This document shows, one piece after another, positions 9,049 through 21,627 of a stretch of 64,000 bases of DNA; position 1 is the first letter of the stretch; every line of letters begins with the position of its first letter. The notes below the pieces were generated by a model. It was not told where the DNA came from, did no database searches, and worked only from the letters and a program-made list of their open reading frames with translations. The stretch comes from Lasiodiplodia sp. COLG20 (taxonomy: Eukaryota; Ascomycota; Dothideomycetes; Botryosphaeriales; Botryosphaeriaceae). The translations under genes and the position numbers were made by a program. The stretch lies in NCBI GenBank assembly GCA_009801085.1, contig VNWV01000041.1, positions 1 to 64,000 of the forward strand, read 5' to 3'.

Positions 9049-10806
9049 TTTTTCTTTTTGTATTGAGCAAGCAAACGTTCGAATCTCGACGGCGAGGTTA
9101 ATCGTTGTGGAGTGCAAAGGGCTGTTCTTATATCTTACGTTGGATTACCAGTACAGGAATTGGTCTGTATGACGTCGGATTCCCGGGTACGTAGGATTCC
9201 GAACCCGACTCTATTTAGCGCTGGACGCCTGGCGCTAAATACCACATTCGTTGACTACCCCGCAGTGATATGAGACAAGATATGTAGGTCGTGTACTAGG
9301 TGTACCAGCGCTTATTTCGTTACATTACACGAGTTCTCAGCCAGACGCTGCACAGATACGAACTTTACACCACCCCCTTCAATTCAGCTATTAGTTGGAA
9401 AAAGGAGTCCAGGGCGAGACTCCAGCACGACAGGAGGTTTTAGCTCTGGCTAGGCTTGTCGGGCAAGCAGACATCACAGACAGTGACGCGGGCTCGGAGC
9501 TAAAGAACCTAGACCCTCTGGGGGCTTGGGCAGCCCTTGATGAAACATTGGCATTCTCGGGGGCTCAGAATGGTGGCAGTCGGGCAAACAGAAGAACGGT
9601 GACCGAAAGACTCCTCATCAGTTATTTTCGATCTTGGTGTGGGACATGCATACACTCATCGAGCTGGAACGGTAAAGCTGCCGCATGTCCCCCACAGCTA
9701 GCGCCGGTAATACCCGACGAGCCACCTATGTAATGTAGCCGCTAAGCATAAGTGCTCGCTACGGCTATGATGAAGCTCACATGAAGTGCCAAGAGTGAGA
9801 TTTAAATAGGGGGAGGATATCACCCGTGGAAGTAAATGCGTATGAGCGATGGCGGCTGGAAAAGTGCTCTTGTGCAGCAATCATGAAAGGAAGAGGGGCC
9901 AGAAAGGATAAATAAAAGACATGCAGCTTAAACTGGGTTTTCTTAGCAGAATAGCTATCATCAACATACCAAGGCGATGAGGATGGTTGAGGAAGGGGTA
10001 TAACCGCCGGCAGCTGCGTCCACTACGACCCATTCATACTCAGCGCATCAATGAATGCAAGAAATTATGGAGTGATAAGCTTACCGGGACAATTAAAGAA
10101 CCGTCACTGTCTTAGCCGATGTAGTACTATGTTCCCGTGGCGCTCGGCCGGATTGAAGGCCGTGTTCTGGAATGGCTTTCGGGCGTCTACCCAATCAGAA
10201 ACTTTAGCGCCAGCTCGCCGAAGTCCGTCCGCTACCTAGATGCACAATGTCGGGTTGCCGTTGCTGCGTCGTTCCGAGCCGAGATCAACATAGGGCCGCA
10301 ATCTTTTCATGCCTTTTCTCTTTGGACAACCTCGAGGTCTCCGCTTAGAAGAATCATAAAAGAAGGTGCATACATAGTAGCCCCGAATTGAGCCAGACTG
10401 ATAAGCGAATTCATTGTCGGTACTGCACTATGCGAAAAAATGTTCTCTACGGAGCGGTCGAGTTGAGCACCGCGGTTCCCGAACGGATGCCGGATCTGAT
10501 GGTCAGTTTGCTCCCCTCATGCCCTGTCAACTATGCGCTTGCTTACGCGTCTTTCACAACAACCATCGTAGCTGACAAATGCACTGCTGCTTTCTGATTT
10601 CTAACATCTGCGCTTGTGTGTTCTTGGCGCTTTCTGAGGGCTCTGTACAGCCTAGTCGTTTTCGTATCGGATGGCGAGTGATCCGAACCCGAACACTGAT
10701 TCCATCACATACAGAAGCCGCAACGACGCCTGGCTATATAATAAACCAACAAGGAATGAATGAATGATCCATCATTCAGATTTACCAAACGGAAACCCTT
10801 TCAAAC
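9049..10806. other. Divergent intergenic region
   Basis: This 1.76-kb stretch separates the two head-to-head NmrA-like genes and should hold both promoters. It has several open frames of 60-110 codons, but none has a recognisable motif or a neighbouring exon, and their codon use is unlike that of the flanking genes. At 9219-9240 a short inverted repeat (TTTAGCGC ... GCGCTAAA) is visible. Just before 10807 there is a TATATAATA box at about 10735. Confidence 0.45.
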
Positions 10807-12025
10807 ATGGTCAAAGTCGTCGTTGCTGGAGGCTCCGGAAGTATGAACATTCTAACCGTATCCGTATCCGAACTTTCTAACTACTCCACAGACGTTGCTC
10901 GTGAGGTGATCGACAAGATCATAGCTAAGCAAAAGCATGATATTATTGTCTTCACACAAAGGGTAGTTGAACCCGTTTCGTTTCAACGGTGTATGCTAAC
11001 ATCGAATAGCCGGTTGACGAACTTGCAATCGACGGTGTAGACTGTGTACAAGTTGATTACTTGCACAAAGCCTCTCTGGTAGATGCGCTCCGGGGAACTG
11101 ACGTGGTTCTCTGCTTCTTTGCGTCAACCGACCAGGCCGGTGTCGTTCAGAAGCAAAAGGTTCTCATTGATGCCTGTATTAAGGCAGGAGTCAGGCGATT
11201 TGCACCATCGGAATGGGCGAGGTAAGTACTAGTTTTCGGGCGGAACAAACGCCATCCTGAGCAGAAGGGAGCTTACTCAAATAGTGGTGATAACGAGGGC
11301 ATCCCTCATTACGCCTTCAAAAGTGAAATCCGCAAGTATCTCAACGAGATCAACCGCAACCAGAAGGCAAGACTCAGGAAGATCTCCACCGAGGTAAGAG
11401 CTAACGTGTAAAACAGGTTCTGGAGTACACACTCTTCACGCCCGGACTCTTCACCAATTACTTTGGATTTCCGCACGCGACCACAAAGCATTTCTCGATG
11501 AGCCAATGGTTTGTCGATTTTGAGAACCGGCGGGCTATTACTGTCGGCAACGGAGACTTCCCACTCGTTCTGTCGACAGTCCAAGACATGGCGGGTGTGG
11601 TGGCCGAAGCCCTTGACTATGAGGGTGAATGGCCGGTCGATGGAGGTATCTGCGGATCTCGCATAACCCTGGCCGAGCTGATCAAACTGGGTAAAACGCT
11701 GAGAGGTAAGCAATCCTGATGAAGATTCCCGTGAGTTCCGATATGTTGACAACAAAGCTAAAAAGGGAATATGCATGTGGAGAGCGTCTCTTTGGATGAT
11801 CTTAGAGCCAGTCAGCTTAAGACATCCTGGTGCCCAATTCTCGACCATCCTGGAATCCCGGACGAACACAGAGAGGCAGTATCCAGAGTTGTGATGATCT
11901 CATACTTGAAGTCTGTAGCTGAAGGGGCCTGGAACGTGTCAGAAGAGTGGAACAAGCGGCTTCCCAGCTACCGGCTCACTAGTGCGGAGGAATACTTGAC
12001 CAAGATCTGGGAGAATGAGCCATAG
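10807..12025 (+). CDS. NmrA/isoflavone reductase-like protein
   Basis: The start MVKVVVAGGSG and a first exon of 34 nt are followed by an intron that ends in CTCCACAG, giving GGSGNVAREVIDKIIAKQ across the junction. Further exons give VDELAIDGVDCVQVDYL, a central block with ACIKAGVRRFAPSEWA, then YALFKSEI-type residues read as HYAFKSEIRKYLNEI. After a short intron ending near 11415 come LEYTLFTPGLFTNYFG and VDFENRRAITVGNGDF. The last exon, starting about 11769, ends EEYLTKIWENEP. Length and order agree with the NmrA-like reductase family (about 310 residues). The paralogue on the minus strand at 7832-9048 shares its exon plan. A catalytic Lys is expected after the SEWG-like segment. The substrate is unknown. 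Confidence 0.82.
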
Positions 12026-13381
12026 TGTTCTGCCTGTAGAAACTCTTGAGTTTGATACTGAGCCTGCCCTCGATTTCTATTCCCAGCTCGAGTGGGTGAT
12101 GAACAAGACGCTGCAACGACAGCATCTGGCTCATGAGGAGCTTGGAATGAGCAGCTGGCGCCAGTCCGATGAGGACGTGCCTGTCGCTGAGAGTCGGCAG
12201 AGGCTTGGAGTTCTGAACCGAAACGACCGGAGACAGTCAAGGCTACCGGCACCGCCGACGACATTTTGAAATATGTTGGATGAAGAAGTTAAGGACATAA
12301 GTAGACCTGTGCCAGAGGAACTCGAGCCGTGAGTGTGGTTGCAATGGAGTCCTAAAGCTCGATGCCTGACTTTTTCAATGGGGATGTCTCGCACCTCCAG
12401 CAGTCGGACTTCAGAACGGGGATTTCGGGTAGAGATTCACGACTGGGGGCTCCTCAGGAGAGCTCAGTCGAACGCTCTGCATGAAAGGGCCTATTGCTTG
12501 AGATCTGGCAGTCTAGTGCTTGTCAGATATTGCAAAGCCGTGTAAAAAAGTCTACGGCTTGTGTGTCTGTTTTGCTTCAAGTTATGGAAATGTTATATTA
12601 TTAAATATATTGGATACATGGTTCGCAGTTATTTTACGCATTTTTCTGAAAGAATAGCCATCTTTTAACTTGCTGGATTTTCAAGGCTGCTCGAATATAT
12701 ATGCTATCTTTGACAGGGCTGGAGAGCTGCTACGCCTCACAGAATGCAAACAAGTTGGATACAAACGTCACTCGTGGGATAATGCAGCACTACGATTTCT
12801 CAATGAGGAAAATCTCAGAGTGAGCACCCTGGGCGCCGTTAGAAGCGCATCTTTAGCCAACTGTATTAGCTGCTCTCTGCCAACAATAGTAAATGGTCTG
12901 TATCTTCCTCAAGATGGTGTCGACGCTGCTGCTTTACCTGCAGGTCTTTCCCCAAAGCACATTGATAGGAAATTGAATCGTGGAAATGATTGTCATTCCA
13001 ATTATGGCGCTATTACTCCTCCATCGGGGCATTTATCAGCCAACCAACGGGTCATGTTCCATCACTTTTGCACGTAAATGTTTAGATGTCTACACATTGA
13101 CGAATGCGACATGAAGCACAAACAGTTAGACTCCTTAAGTCCCTAAAGACGGACATAACGAATAAAGCTTCGAAGCCACTCCTCGCCGCAGTCATACCGG
13201 TCATATGGGCATTTCTCAGCGCCAGATAGACTCCAAATCAGCCTCAAGGCAATCTAGCGTCGGTTCCATCCCCCAAAGATCCCAGAACGAGACGTCGGAA
13301 TTGGATGCCTCTGGTGGCAACGAGAAATTTAATGCGTAATCTGTTGCCGTTGGAAATTTTTGCTATGAAGGTTGAATCAGC
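12026..13381. other. Intergenic, no firm gene
   Basis: From 12030 to 12530 the base composition stays gene-like and several frames are open for 80-90 codons, but none shows a known motif; it may be a worn gene end. From 12560 to 12660 the sequence is AT-rich. An open frame of 135 codons at 12670-13077 has no recognisable domain and is not called. Confidence 0.4.
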
Positions 13382-16106
13382 TCAGGCGAACAGCTCTGTA
13401 CTGGACGTAGATGGGGTTACCCTTTCCACGAGCTCTGCTTCAGTGGTTTGAATCGCATCCACCATTGGTTCTGCGGTTCGCAATGTAGGTACTGTTGCCC
13501 CAACGCTTGGGGACGATATGGTAGAAATAGTGGAGGGCTCTCCAACAATGTTACTGCTCTGGGGCTGCCTCTGCAACCTAAAGGTGCTGACAAAGGCGGC
13601 ACTCATCCATGGCGGTAAGTCCTGCTGCGGTTCCAAGCTAGGTTGTTTGTGGTCGCCTGCTGGACCATGTGGGCACACTGTCTCGTGAGTACTGTTCCCA
13701 GTGTCCCAGCTATCGAAGATATTTCGATCGACAGCTCGACTTGCAGCAGTTGAGATCCGCATCTTTTTCTGTGGGCGTCCATTGGCCCCGGGGTTCAACT
13801 GGTTGAGTTTTCCTTCGTCGAGTAATTTTTCCGAGAGTTTGATGAACACAGAAAGTAAACGTTTCAAGTGTAAAATCGAAGGGCTGAATACCATGAAGGA
13901 TGAAAGATCTTCCGTCATGAATTTGATCAACTTGAAGTCATCCCGATTTGACGTTGCGATGACGTTCTGAAAAAGGACCAAAAAGGGCGTGAGTGGGTAG
14001 AACAGGAGTGTCCTTGAAAAGCAGGTAGCTATTAGTATCCAACACGGTCGTGGCTCCAGGAGGTTACATTTCCTTACCAATTGGTGAAGCTCAGTCGTGC
14101 CCCATTCGTTACATCCGACCGAGATCCTTGCAGGTATCGTAACGCCAAGATAGCTTTCCGAGCAGCTCCCACACACTCGTTGCCAATTGAAGTCTTTCTG
14201 AGGCTGAAGCTTTCGTATCGTCTGATCGCAGTCAAGACTGAGTAGAACGCAAAGTCGAGAGCGTGTAATTCTCTGTCCATGTACAGTCCTCGAAAGTCGG
14301 CTGGTCTGCTCTCAAGCTATCTTTGAATCAGAATTGAGAGAACACAAGGTCATGTAATGAGTACGGGTGACTTACAGCGTCCACCTTCTCACGTAATCCA
14401 TCCATCTGTGTCAAGAGCCCTACGATGAGCGAGATTTTGTGGCGTTGCTCGAAGCCATTCACTGCGAACGCTTCGAAATGCAATTCGGCTGCAATGACAC
14501 CTTGGATCCGAGCGAGCTCTAGGTATATAGCCATCAAGTCCAAAGTGTGACTTCCAGAGACCAGGACTGGATCTTGATTTCTGATGGGCTCCATCCCACT
14601 AAAGTAAGACCGACGGCTGAGATTCATGGAAAATGCCTTGTCGAGAATGTAGCAACACACGAAGCAGTAGTAAAGCTCATCATCCTCTTTCTGGGAGGAC
14701 GCGTTGAGCTCGAGATCCATGTATGTCTTGCAAGCTGCGAAGGTAAATGTCCAGCAGGCAGCTGAGTTCCCAGTAGCTCTGCTTATGAATGCCTGTAAAA
14801 CATTAGATACGACAAGTTCATATCCTTGTTCGCTACAATTTAATAGTACGTACACCACAGAGCTGTGCTTGAAGTAAAGCCATTGATGAATGAGTGTTCA
14901 GACGGATGCGGCTCAAGGCAGCCTCGGCGCTGCAGCGGTACTTTTCTGCGGCTAGGCGGAGCCTCTGGGAGATATCGACATCTTCCTCTTCCAGCAAAGT
15001 CATGTTAAGGAACTGAGCAGCCCTGAAGTTCACACATATGGAATAGAGGATAAGAGTGTCTTCATCGCCGTTCTGATTGATCAATGCAAGTCCCATTCTC
15101 TTCAATGTCTGTTCTGAAATATACTTGAAGAGGTACGAGGCATGAAACCCGATTTTGGCAGAACGGAAGTCTGGAATTCGTTAGTCTCCGCATTACATCT
15201 TCTAAAACGAATAAGATAGAAAAAGGGGGAGAGAAAGAATCAACTTACCCCGCAGCATCCAGTAGAGTAGCTCGATCGAGGGATAATGATTACCTTGCAT
15301 CGGTGTGATCCTTCCACCAAGACAAGGTCGTGCGTTATCAATGGGCTTTGCATCCTGTGAGAGCTGTGCAATCAACTCCAGAGCTGACTGGAGGACTGGT
15401 CTCCTGGTACTGGGGATAGCTTCCGAGGATTTGAGCTCTTGTTTCAAATATCGTTGAGCGTCAGCTAACTGATTGTTGCCGACAACGACCGACTTGGAGT
15501 TAAATCCCAACTTCTTCGGAGGAGAAAATTCCTTATCGTCCGGAATGCGCGGTGCTCCCGTATGAATGCAGATACCATTGCCCATTGCCAGGGATTTTGG
15601 CGAAGAGTCGAGTTCTGTTCTGCTGAGATGAGTCAAAGGGCCGCCCAGGTAGTCGGCGCCGTTTCCTGGTAGCGTCGTGCGTTGCCCGGTTTTAAGTCCG
15701 ATCATGTCCTCAGCAAGGTCGACTCTAGCTTTCAGGCTCGTACTGTCATCTTGCCTATTAAGAAGCGTAATTTTAATATACACTGCTATTCTGTAAGTCG
15801 TCTACGGAACTCACATCGGACGCTTTGGGGGCTTGTTGCGTGGGAATTTTGACTGTCCGCTTTCGCACGAGACATTCGAATCGAGGCAGTTGCCACAAGG
15901 ACTCCTACGGTCGCATTTGATCTAGCGAACGGCAACCATCAATGACTGGGAAATCCGCCAATTACAGTTTGGGTTTGATTACCTTCCGCGAATGGCAGCT
16001 ATCGCACTGTGATGTCCGAAACTCATTAGCAGGGATTTATTGCGGTAATACCTAAGCTACTTACTGCAGGACCGGTAGTCTTGTTACGCTTGAGGTCGGA
16101 CGACAT
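13382..16106 (-). CDS. Zn2Cys6 transcription factor
   Basis: The N-terminus MSSDLKRNKTTGPA (exon 1) joins a 24-nt exon at 16006-15983 that encodes CDSCHSRK, then exon 3 (15921-15815) with IKCDRRSPCGNC. Together they give a complete binuclear cluster CX2CX6CX5CX2CX6C. After a poorly conserved linker with several Ser/Pro segments, the C-terminal half carries the fungal-specific regulator domain; its core is seen in YYCFVCCYILDKAFSMNL followed by RRSYFSG, the usual Y-x-LDK-x-x-S-x-x-x-x-RxS box. At least seven exons. The last exon is rich in Ser/Thr and ends at 13382. It lies between the NmrA-like pair and the flavin monooxygenase, which are possible targets. It probably acts in the nucleus as a pathway-specific activator. 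Confidence 0.82.
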
Positions 16107-16957
16107 TGAAAATCAGGTATGTCAATTGAAATCCTCAAGGGAATACGCATCTCGGTGGGATAAAATATACCCGTCGACTGTGGCGATGCATAGCATTTTC
16201 TTAGAATAGAATCGATACTCTTTCGTGCCAAGCTAGGTATAAGAGTTGGCATCGAAGGCGGAGTTGTGTTTGTGGGCTTCCAAGATGAAAGCACGGGGCA
16301 ATGGGTTCAGCTTTCTTGGCTCGTTGTGGCGGAGGGCGCTTCGCGCACCCCCTTTACTACCATGCCAAGGATCTACCTGTATACATGCCAATCAGCAGAA
16401 TTGGGCGAGTCTGTATAATACGACTACTTATCAGCTACGTTGGTAAATTACAGGTTGAAGTCGCAATTCGGGAGGGGCAGTGGTGAAGCCTAGACCACTT
16501 GCCGAGACTTGTTACTAAACCTTGTCGGGTTACAGGAGCCAATGGCGGTCTGTGGCTGACGACTCTTAGCGGTCTCCTGGTCGCCTGATCTGCAACTAAC
16601 TGCTTCCTTGCAACTAATGATATTGTGGCTCCAGCTGAACGAGTATCTCGAGATTCCCACTTATATCGTTCGAAATTATTCTCACTCCTCCCACCCTCAC
16701 GTTTCAACAATCAGGCTGTAGCACAATCACCCATCGCCCATCACCCAGTGCCAGGAATTCAAGACAATTTAACCTTGCTAATGACTAGGTTGCAACTAGG
16801 AAACAAATTCGTACAGAAGCGTGTTCGTTCCATCCAAGGACTCGCGGAATCCACTACAAGTACGTGAAGATTCTCTATTTATCTAAGAACAACCACGCAA
16901 CAGGATTAGTTAGCAAAGGATCAATTGAACCTGAAGACTCTTATTCTTACTATGCCT
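16107..16957. other. Intergenic, no gene seen
   Basis: Upstream region of the Zn2Cys6 gene and 3' flank of the flavin monooxygenase. I see no coding signal or repeat in it. Confidence 0.5.
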
Positions 16958-18145
16958 CTACGTTGTGTCAGACACCTTGTTTTTCATCAACTCAGAAGAC
17001 AATGCCTGCACTAATCCATCGACGCAGCCTGGTTCAAACCATATCTGTTTGAGGTCCCAAGTCTGCTGCATAATCGCCCTTGCCCTCGGAAGCATCTTCG
17101 ACTCGTACTCCTGTATAGCCTTTCCGATATCATCGCGATTCTCCACGATAGCCAAAGCAAGATCCATAGCATCCGTCAAAGCTGCATTAACGCCTTCGCC
17201 AGCACATGGGGTCATCAGGTGCGCCGCATCCCCAACGAGTGTGACATCTTTCTGAGCTGCCCATTGCAACCCGACAGGAAGCATGTACAAGTTTCGCGCA
17301 GCCATGGTCTCCACGCTGCAGCTTTCGATGACCTTTCTCAACTGAGGCGCCCAGTCTTGGTAGTCCTTCAAGACGACCTCTTTCGCCTTTTGAGGTGCTT
17401 TTTCCAAGTCGATGTCGTTGTCTTCGATCCAGCTCTCGAGTCGAACACCCCAGGCATAGACGCGAATATCGCCGTTCTCCTGACGCTGGCAAAGGAGAAC
17501 ATGTCCGCCGTCCTCGTTGTCGAAAGCCCCGTGGCTGCCGTTGCCGACCCATTTGGCGATCTCCGGGTGCTTCGCGTCCGGGTCCGTCAAAGTGAACTCC
17601 AGCCCGCCGACGCCCGAATAGAAAGGACGGATTGGAGTGAGCAGGTGCCGGATCTTCGACCAAGCTCCATCCGCGCCTACCACGAGGTCGAATCCGCTTT
17701 CCTGGATGGACCCAAAGTCCAGGACGATCTTGCTCGTTCGCGCGTCCCTCGTCGCCGCTCGTAGCTTCCATCCCCATCGGATGGTGCCCTGCGGAACGCT
17801 GTCCAACAGGATTTTCTTCAGCCTCGTGCGGTCGATCTCAGGCCGGCCAGTATCGACTCCGCGGTAGTCCATCTTCAGAGAGCCGTCCTTGTCGCTGGTC
17901 ATGAGGTCCTCGCCTGAGCCCACTCCTCGCGCATACTTCGCGAATTGCTCGTATAAGCCGGCGGTGCGGAGGGCTGCCTGGCCTGTTTCGGGGTGCAGGT
18001 CCAAGCTGCCACCTTGCGTGCGATGGTCTGGTGAAGGGTCGCTCTCGAAGATGACGCTGGGTATGGCATGTTGGGCTAGGATGCGGGCGAGGGCAAGTCC
18101 TGCGGGACCGGCGCCAACGATGGCGATCTTGGGAATGGAGGCCAT
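16958..18145 (-). CDS. TetX-like FAD monooxygenase
   Basis: A single exon of 395 residues. The N-terminal FAD-binding loop is IAIVGAGPAGLALARIL (residues 7-23). The second FAD motif reads DLVVGADGAWSKIRHLL around 152-168, with the DG pair typical of group A flavin hydroxylases. The third is VTLVGDAAHLMTPCAGEGVN around 308-327, whose GD contacts the ribityl chain. RPEIDRTRLKKIL near 100 is the usual Arg-containing segment. The enzyme should use FAD, NAD(P)H and O2 to hydroxylate a small aromatic or polyketide substrate; the TetX branch also contains bacterial tetracycline-inactivating enzymes. No signal or membrane segment, so cytosolic. The substrate and any link to the neighbouring regulator are inference. 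Confidence 0.85.
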   Translation of the reverse strand: MASIPKIAIVGAGPAGLALARILAQHAIPSVIFESDPSPDHRTQGGSLDLHPETGQAALRTAGLYEQFAKYARGVGSGEDLMTSDKDGSLKMDYRGVDTGRPEIDRTRLKKILLDSVPQGTIRWGWKLRAATRDARTSKIVLDFGSIQESGFDLVVGADGAWSKIRHLLTPIRPFYSGVGGLEFTLTDPDAKHPEIAKWVGNGSHGAFDNEDGGHVLLCQRQENGDIRVYAWGVRLESWIEDNDIDLEKAPQKAKEVVLKDYQDWAPQLRKVIESCSVETMAARNLYMLPVGLQWAAQKDVTLVGDAAHLMTPCAGEGVNAALTDAMDLALAIVENRDDIGKAIQEYESKMLPRARAIMQQTWDLKQIWFEPGCVDGLVQALSSELMKNKVSDTT

Positions 18146-19913
18146 TTTGTACTTTCGGGAAGAAGCAGAGGGTAGTAGCCAACAAAAGTCAGAGTGGAGT
18201 ATTGACAGGATGGTTTATGGGTGGAGAAATAAAATAGAAGGTAGAAGGTATGCATCGGCCTTTATATACTAAACGATAACTTGAAGACATGGAGCTATTC
18301 CCTTTTCGGCTCACTGGCATTTTCTATGTTAGCTCTAGAGTCTCGTATACGTGATCTAAGAGTGATCCAGGGGGGAGGAGGGGGGTTGGAGGTGCATGTA
18401 AAATTGATGTCTACAGCAGCTGGGCATGTGGGAGTCGCGAGGTTCCCGTTCAGCAAGGACTTAGCGGTACACGGGGTAGTTTCACTTAATCGGACCGTTT
18501 ACGGTGATATACCGGCGATTGGTTAGAACGATTTGTACGAGATTCCGCGTCATCACCAACAGAATATATGGTCAAACCTACTAGCTTCGAAGCTCTGAAT
18601 GGCCAAAAGCCGGGCTATTATTGTACACCTCGGGCGCATAGTCAGAAACCACACCAGCCAAGAATCAAATCTAATACTTGGTAAATATCATTTAGATTTC
18701 ATAACAGAAGTTCGACGGGCAATACTGGCGAGACTTTTACTTCGCCCACCGAGATGTCTTCAGTAGACCACGATTATTCTTGAGTTACAAGGTACGAGGA
18801 GGACATAAATAACTTTCCTTTGGATCAGCAGTACTTAATACGGCATCGATGAGGCTCTTTACTCCCATCCAACCTAGCATACATGTAGATCTACGTCATT
18901 AAAGGCGCAGGGTTGCCGACTCTACATGCATGACTTCGTACTGAGCGGACTACTCGGAAATCTGGAGAAATATGCATTTGCCAAGCTTGAATTCTCTCAT
19001 CCTCTTTCCCGATGGAAAATAAACAGCCGAGGGGTATTCGGTTATTCCTTGCCCTTTCCACGGCTTTGACACTAGCATCACTTCGAAATCGAACAGCACG
19101 TATCACAGTGGTTAGTCTAGCGTCGGAATCAGCTGCAGATGCTGATGTATCAAGCCATGGGTGTAATCTTGCAAGTCATCCAGGACTCCAGCTTGGTCAA
19201 GATCGGAAACCAGATAACCAGGCCGACTGGAGTGCAGCATGGTGAAAATTAACGCGGTAATGATCTCCGGCTGCTTATTGGATTTCCAAGCCCTGATCGA
19301 TCACAGGCGGCGTCTGGTATTGCGGGGATATAGCTCCGTGGTCTCTTTTTTGTGCGAATGCAGATGGGGAAATTCTGGTTCAGGTCAGCGGCAAGCGCTG
19401 ACCAAGAGCAATGCAAAGAGTGGCGTGGTCGAGTTACGCCTGGAGAGTAAAGGGATGGTCTAGAGTGGAGTCTCTCACAACGGCAGGCCGTGGCTGAGAT
19501 ATCACGCAAGTTTTACCGGGGGTGGAGCTAACAGAGGTTGGTGTAAAACTACGTTTTCCCAGATTCAGCCTTTCGCACCCAGAGTCTTCTCATGCATCAT
19601 GTGCTATAAATCACTTGCCATCAGACGTATTATTACCCGTGGTCCATGGCTACGAGTGGGGTAATAAAACTTTGAGGGAGCTACGGTAAACATCCTATGA
19701 TGGCCAGCAAGTTCTCCCACGGGCCATCCAGATAGTGCAGCTGCAGCGGTAATGTAGAATCTCGGTGCCTGCAGCTTTGTGGGTCACCGCTTCGTTGCCC
19801 GTCTAAAGCTATTATTCAATGCGGGTCGGCATGCGCTACTATACCGCATTTTTTTAGTACCTTTGAAAAACATGTAATAGTAAGTTTGATTGAGATGAGA
19901 ATCAACGTATATC
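18146..19913. other. Intergenic, no gene seen
   Basis: No frame longer than about 85 codons has a recognisable motif. A G-run (GGGGGGAGGAGGGGGG) lies at 18369-18385. This is the boundary between the left group of genes and the terpenoid cluster. Confidence 0.45.
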
Positions 19914-20997
19914 TTACGTGGTCCTTGATAAAGTGTCCAATGCTTCCTTCGCGCAGTTTATTACAATGCTTGCGTGTGTTTCATCCTCCATCCTGAGATA
20001 TGCTCGCGTACCCAACCGTGCCGCTATCTGCACACCATGATTGGGTGGAACGAAAGTATCGAGCTTCCCATACCACAGCTGCACCGGTAGATCGGGCCGG
20101 ATATCCTCGATTCGAAACCCAAAGTCGGTGCATATCACTTTTCCATCCTGCCACACTCCCTCAAACCCCTGCCCAAAACATTCCCGCCCAGATCTCAGAG
20201 AAAGTCGAGGCCAGTCAGACTTTACGAACACCAAGTCCTTCTCGTGCGCGACCGGCCTTTGAAGCAGGAGCTCCAGCCGCTGCTCGTCGGTCAGGTCCAA
20301 GCGTGCTGACGGGTCTTGTTGCCAGAACCACCGGATGAGGCTGCAGGGCGCGTAGCGAAGCCCCATGGGGAACCCGAGCCTGTGCACCCACCCTGCCCCG
20401 CTCATGCCGATGTCAGGCGGACCCAGGCCGCAGACGATCGAAACACATTTGAGCTTTTCGCGAGGCAACGCCGCTGCACAGGCAAGTGCATATGGTCCGC
20501 CTCCTGATATTCCCTTTGCCCAGTGGCATTGTTAGCAAATATCTCTAAAGATCAATGCGTCAACGAGTTTCCAGTACCAGAACACTATAATGATCCAGTT
20601 CAAGGTGCCCTGCGAGGTCTTCGATGTCCTTTGGGTGGTCGAGGAGTGTTCGTCCGGGATGCGGTGAGCTCCAGCCCATTCCAGGTCTGTCGACAGCGAT
20701 GAGTCGGATGCCGACTTCCAGGCACAGATCGTCAAAGCCGGCAGCCTCTAGGCGAGAGCCCGGAAAGCCATGGAGGTAAAAGACGGGCTTTCCCGTCAGT
20801 AATCCGTACTGTGCATAACCGAGCGTTCGTCCATCTGGGAGGGTAAGCGTGGCTGAACTGTTGTTGTCTGTACGGAAGCGGGGCTTGGATGGCTCAGCTG
20901 TATGAGCAGCTGAAGTGTTGACAGGGGGATCGGTGACTTCGGAGCCAGCAAATGTTCGAATAAGATATGTTTGCAAGTCCGAAATTAGGGACGTCAT
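19914..20997 (-). CDS. Alpha/beta hydrolase
   Basis: Two exons, 20997-20578 and 20513-19914, separated by a 64-nt intron. The fold is clear: LTLPDGRTLGYAQYG, the oxyanion segment VFYLHGFPGSR, RLIAVDRPGMGWSSP, and across the intron SVL-GISGGGPYALACA with Ser as nucleophile in G-x-S-x-G. The C-terminal half gives LWYGKLDTFVPPNHG (catalytic Asp candidate) and DETHASIVIN (catalytic His). About 340 residues, no signal peptide. It resembles fungal alpha/beta hydrolases of the AB-hydrolase-1 type, which act on esters or epoxides. At the left edge of the terpenoid cluster it could remove or transfer an ester group, but this is only suggested by position. Confidence 0.84.
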
Positions 20998-21627
20998 TTT
21001 ATGCGTATAAAGTTGTCAACGTACGTTAGATGAAATTGGTTCCCCTCGATATATATGCGAAAGGAGCGGGGTAGCTGCCTGGCTGTACTACCCATGACGC
21101 ACAGGGCTGAGTGAGATTAGTCAGAGTCAGGCCATCTACGCGAACCGTTTGGCTGCCTAACCTAATAATACATGCTCCATCATTTCAGCGCAGCCAGCAT
21201 GCACAGAGATGGATACACGAATGACGTTAAAATAGAAGCGCGATCGTAGCAGATTAATGCGAGACCAAGGGAGCAGCTTCGTTCCCATTTCCTTCTGCCA
21301 GAAACCCTCCATAGGACTTAGCAGACAGTTCTATATGCTATCTAATAGCTTAGGATGTAGTAGTTCTACGAACTGCTGCAGAAGGTGAGAGTGCCTCGGG
21401 CAGTAATACCCAAGAGACCTCTAGGCAAAGATGAGCGAAAACTTACCAAAATAGGCAGCGAGGAGCATGAGGTTTATGCTTAAAAAGAGCAGCGAAAGCA
21501 ATAACGAGCTCTCCAAACAGAAGGTCATTTTAGAATTTTTTCTTATATCCTAGGGCCTAGCGTAATACTCTCTACCCTCTAAGATTCCCTCCCCTCTGAT
21601 ACATCAACACGCCTCAACACCAAACCA
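20998..21627. other. Intergenic, no gene seen
   Basis: Promoter side of the hydrolase and 3' flank of the tyrosinase. Nothing recognised. Confidence 0.5.

Noticed and set aside
12670..13077. Plus-strand open frame of 135 codons
   Set aside because: No domain or compositional support; not joined to an exon.
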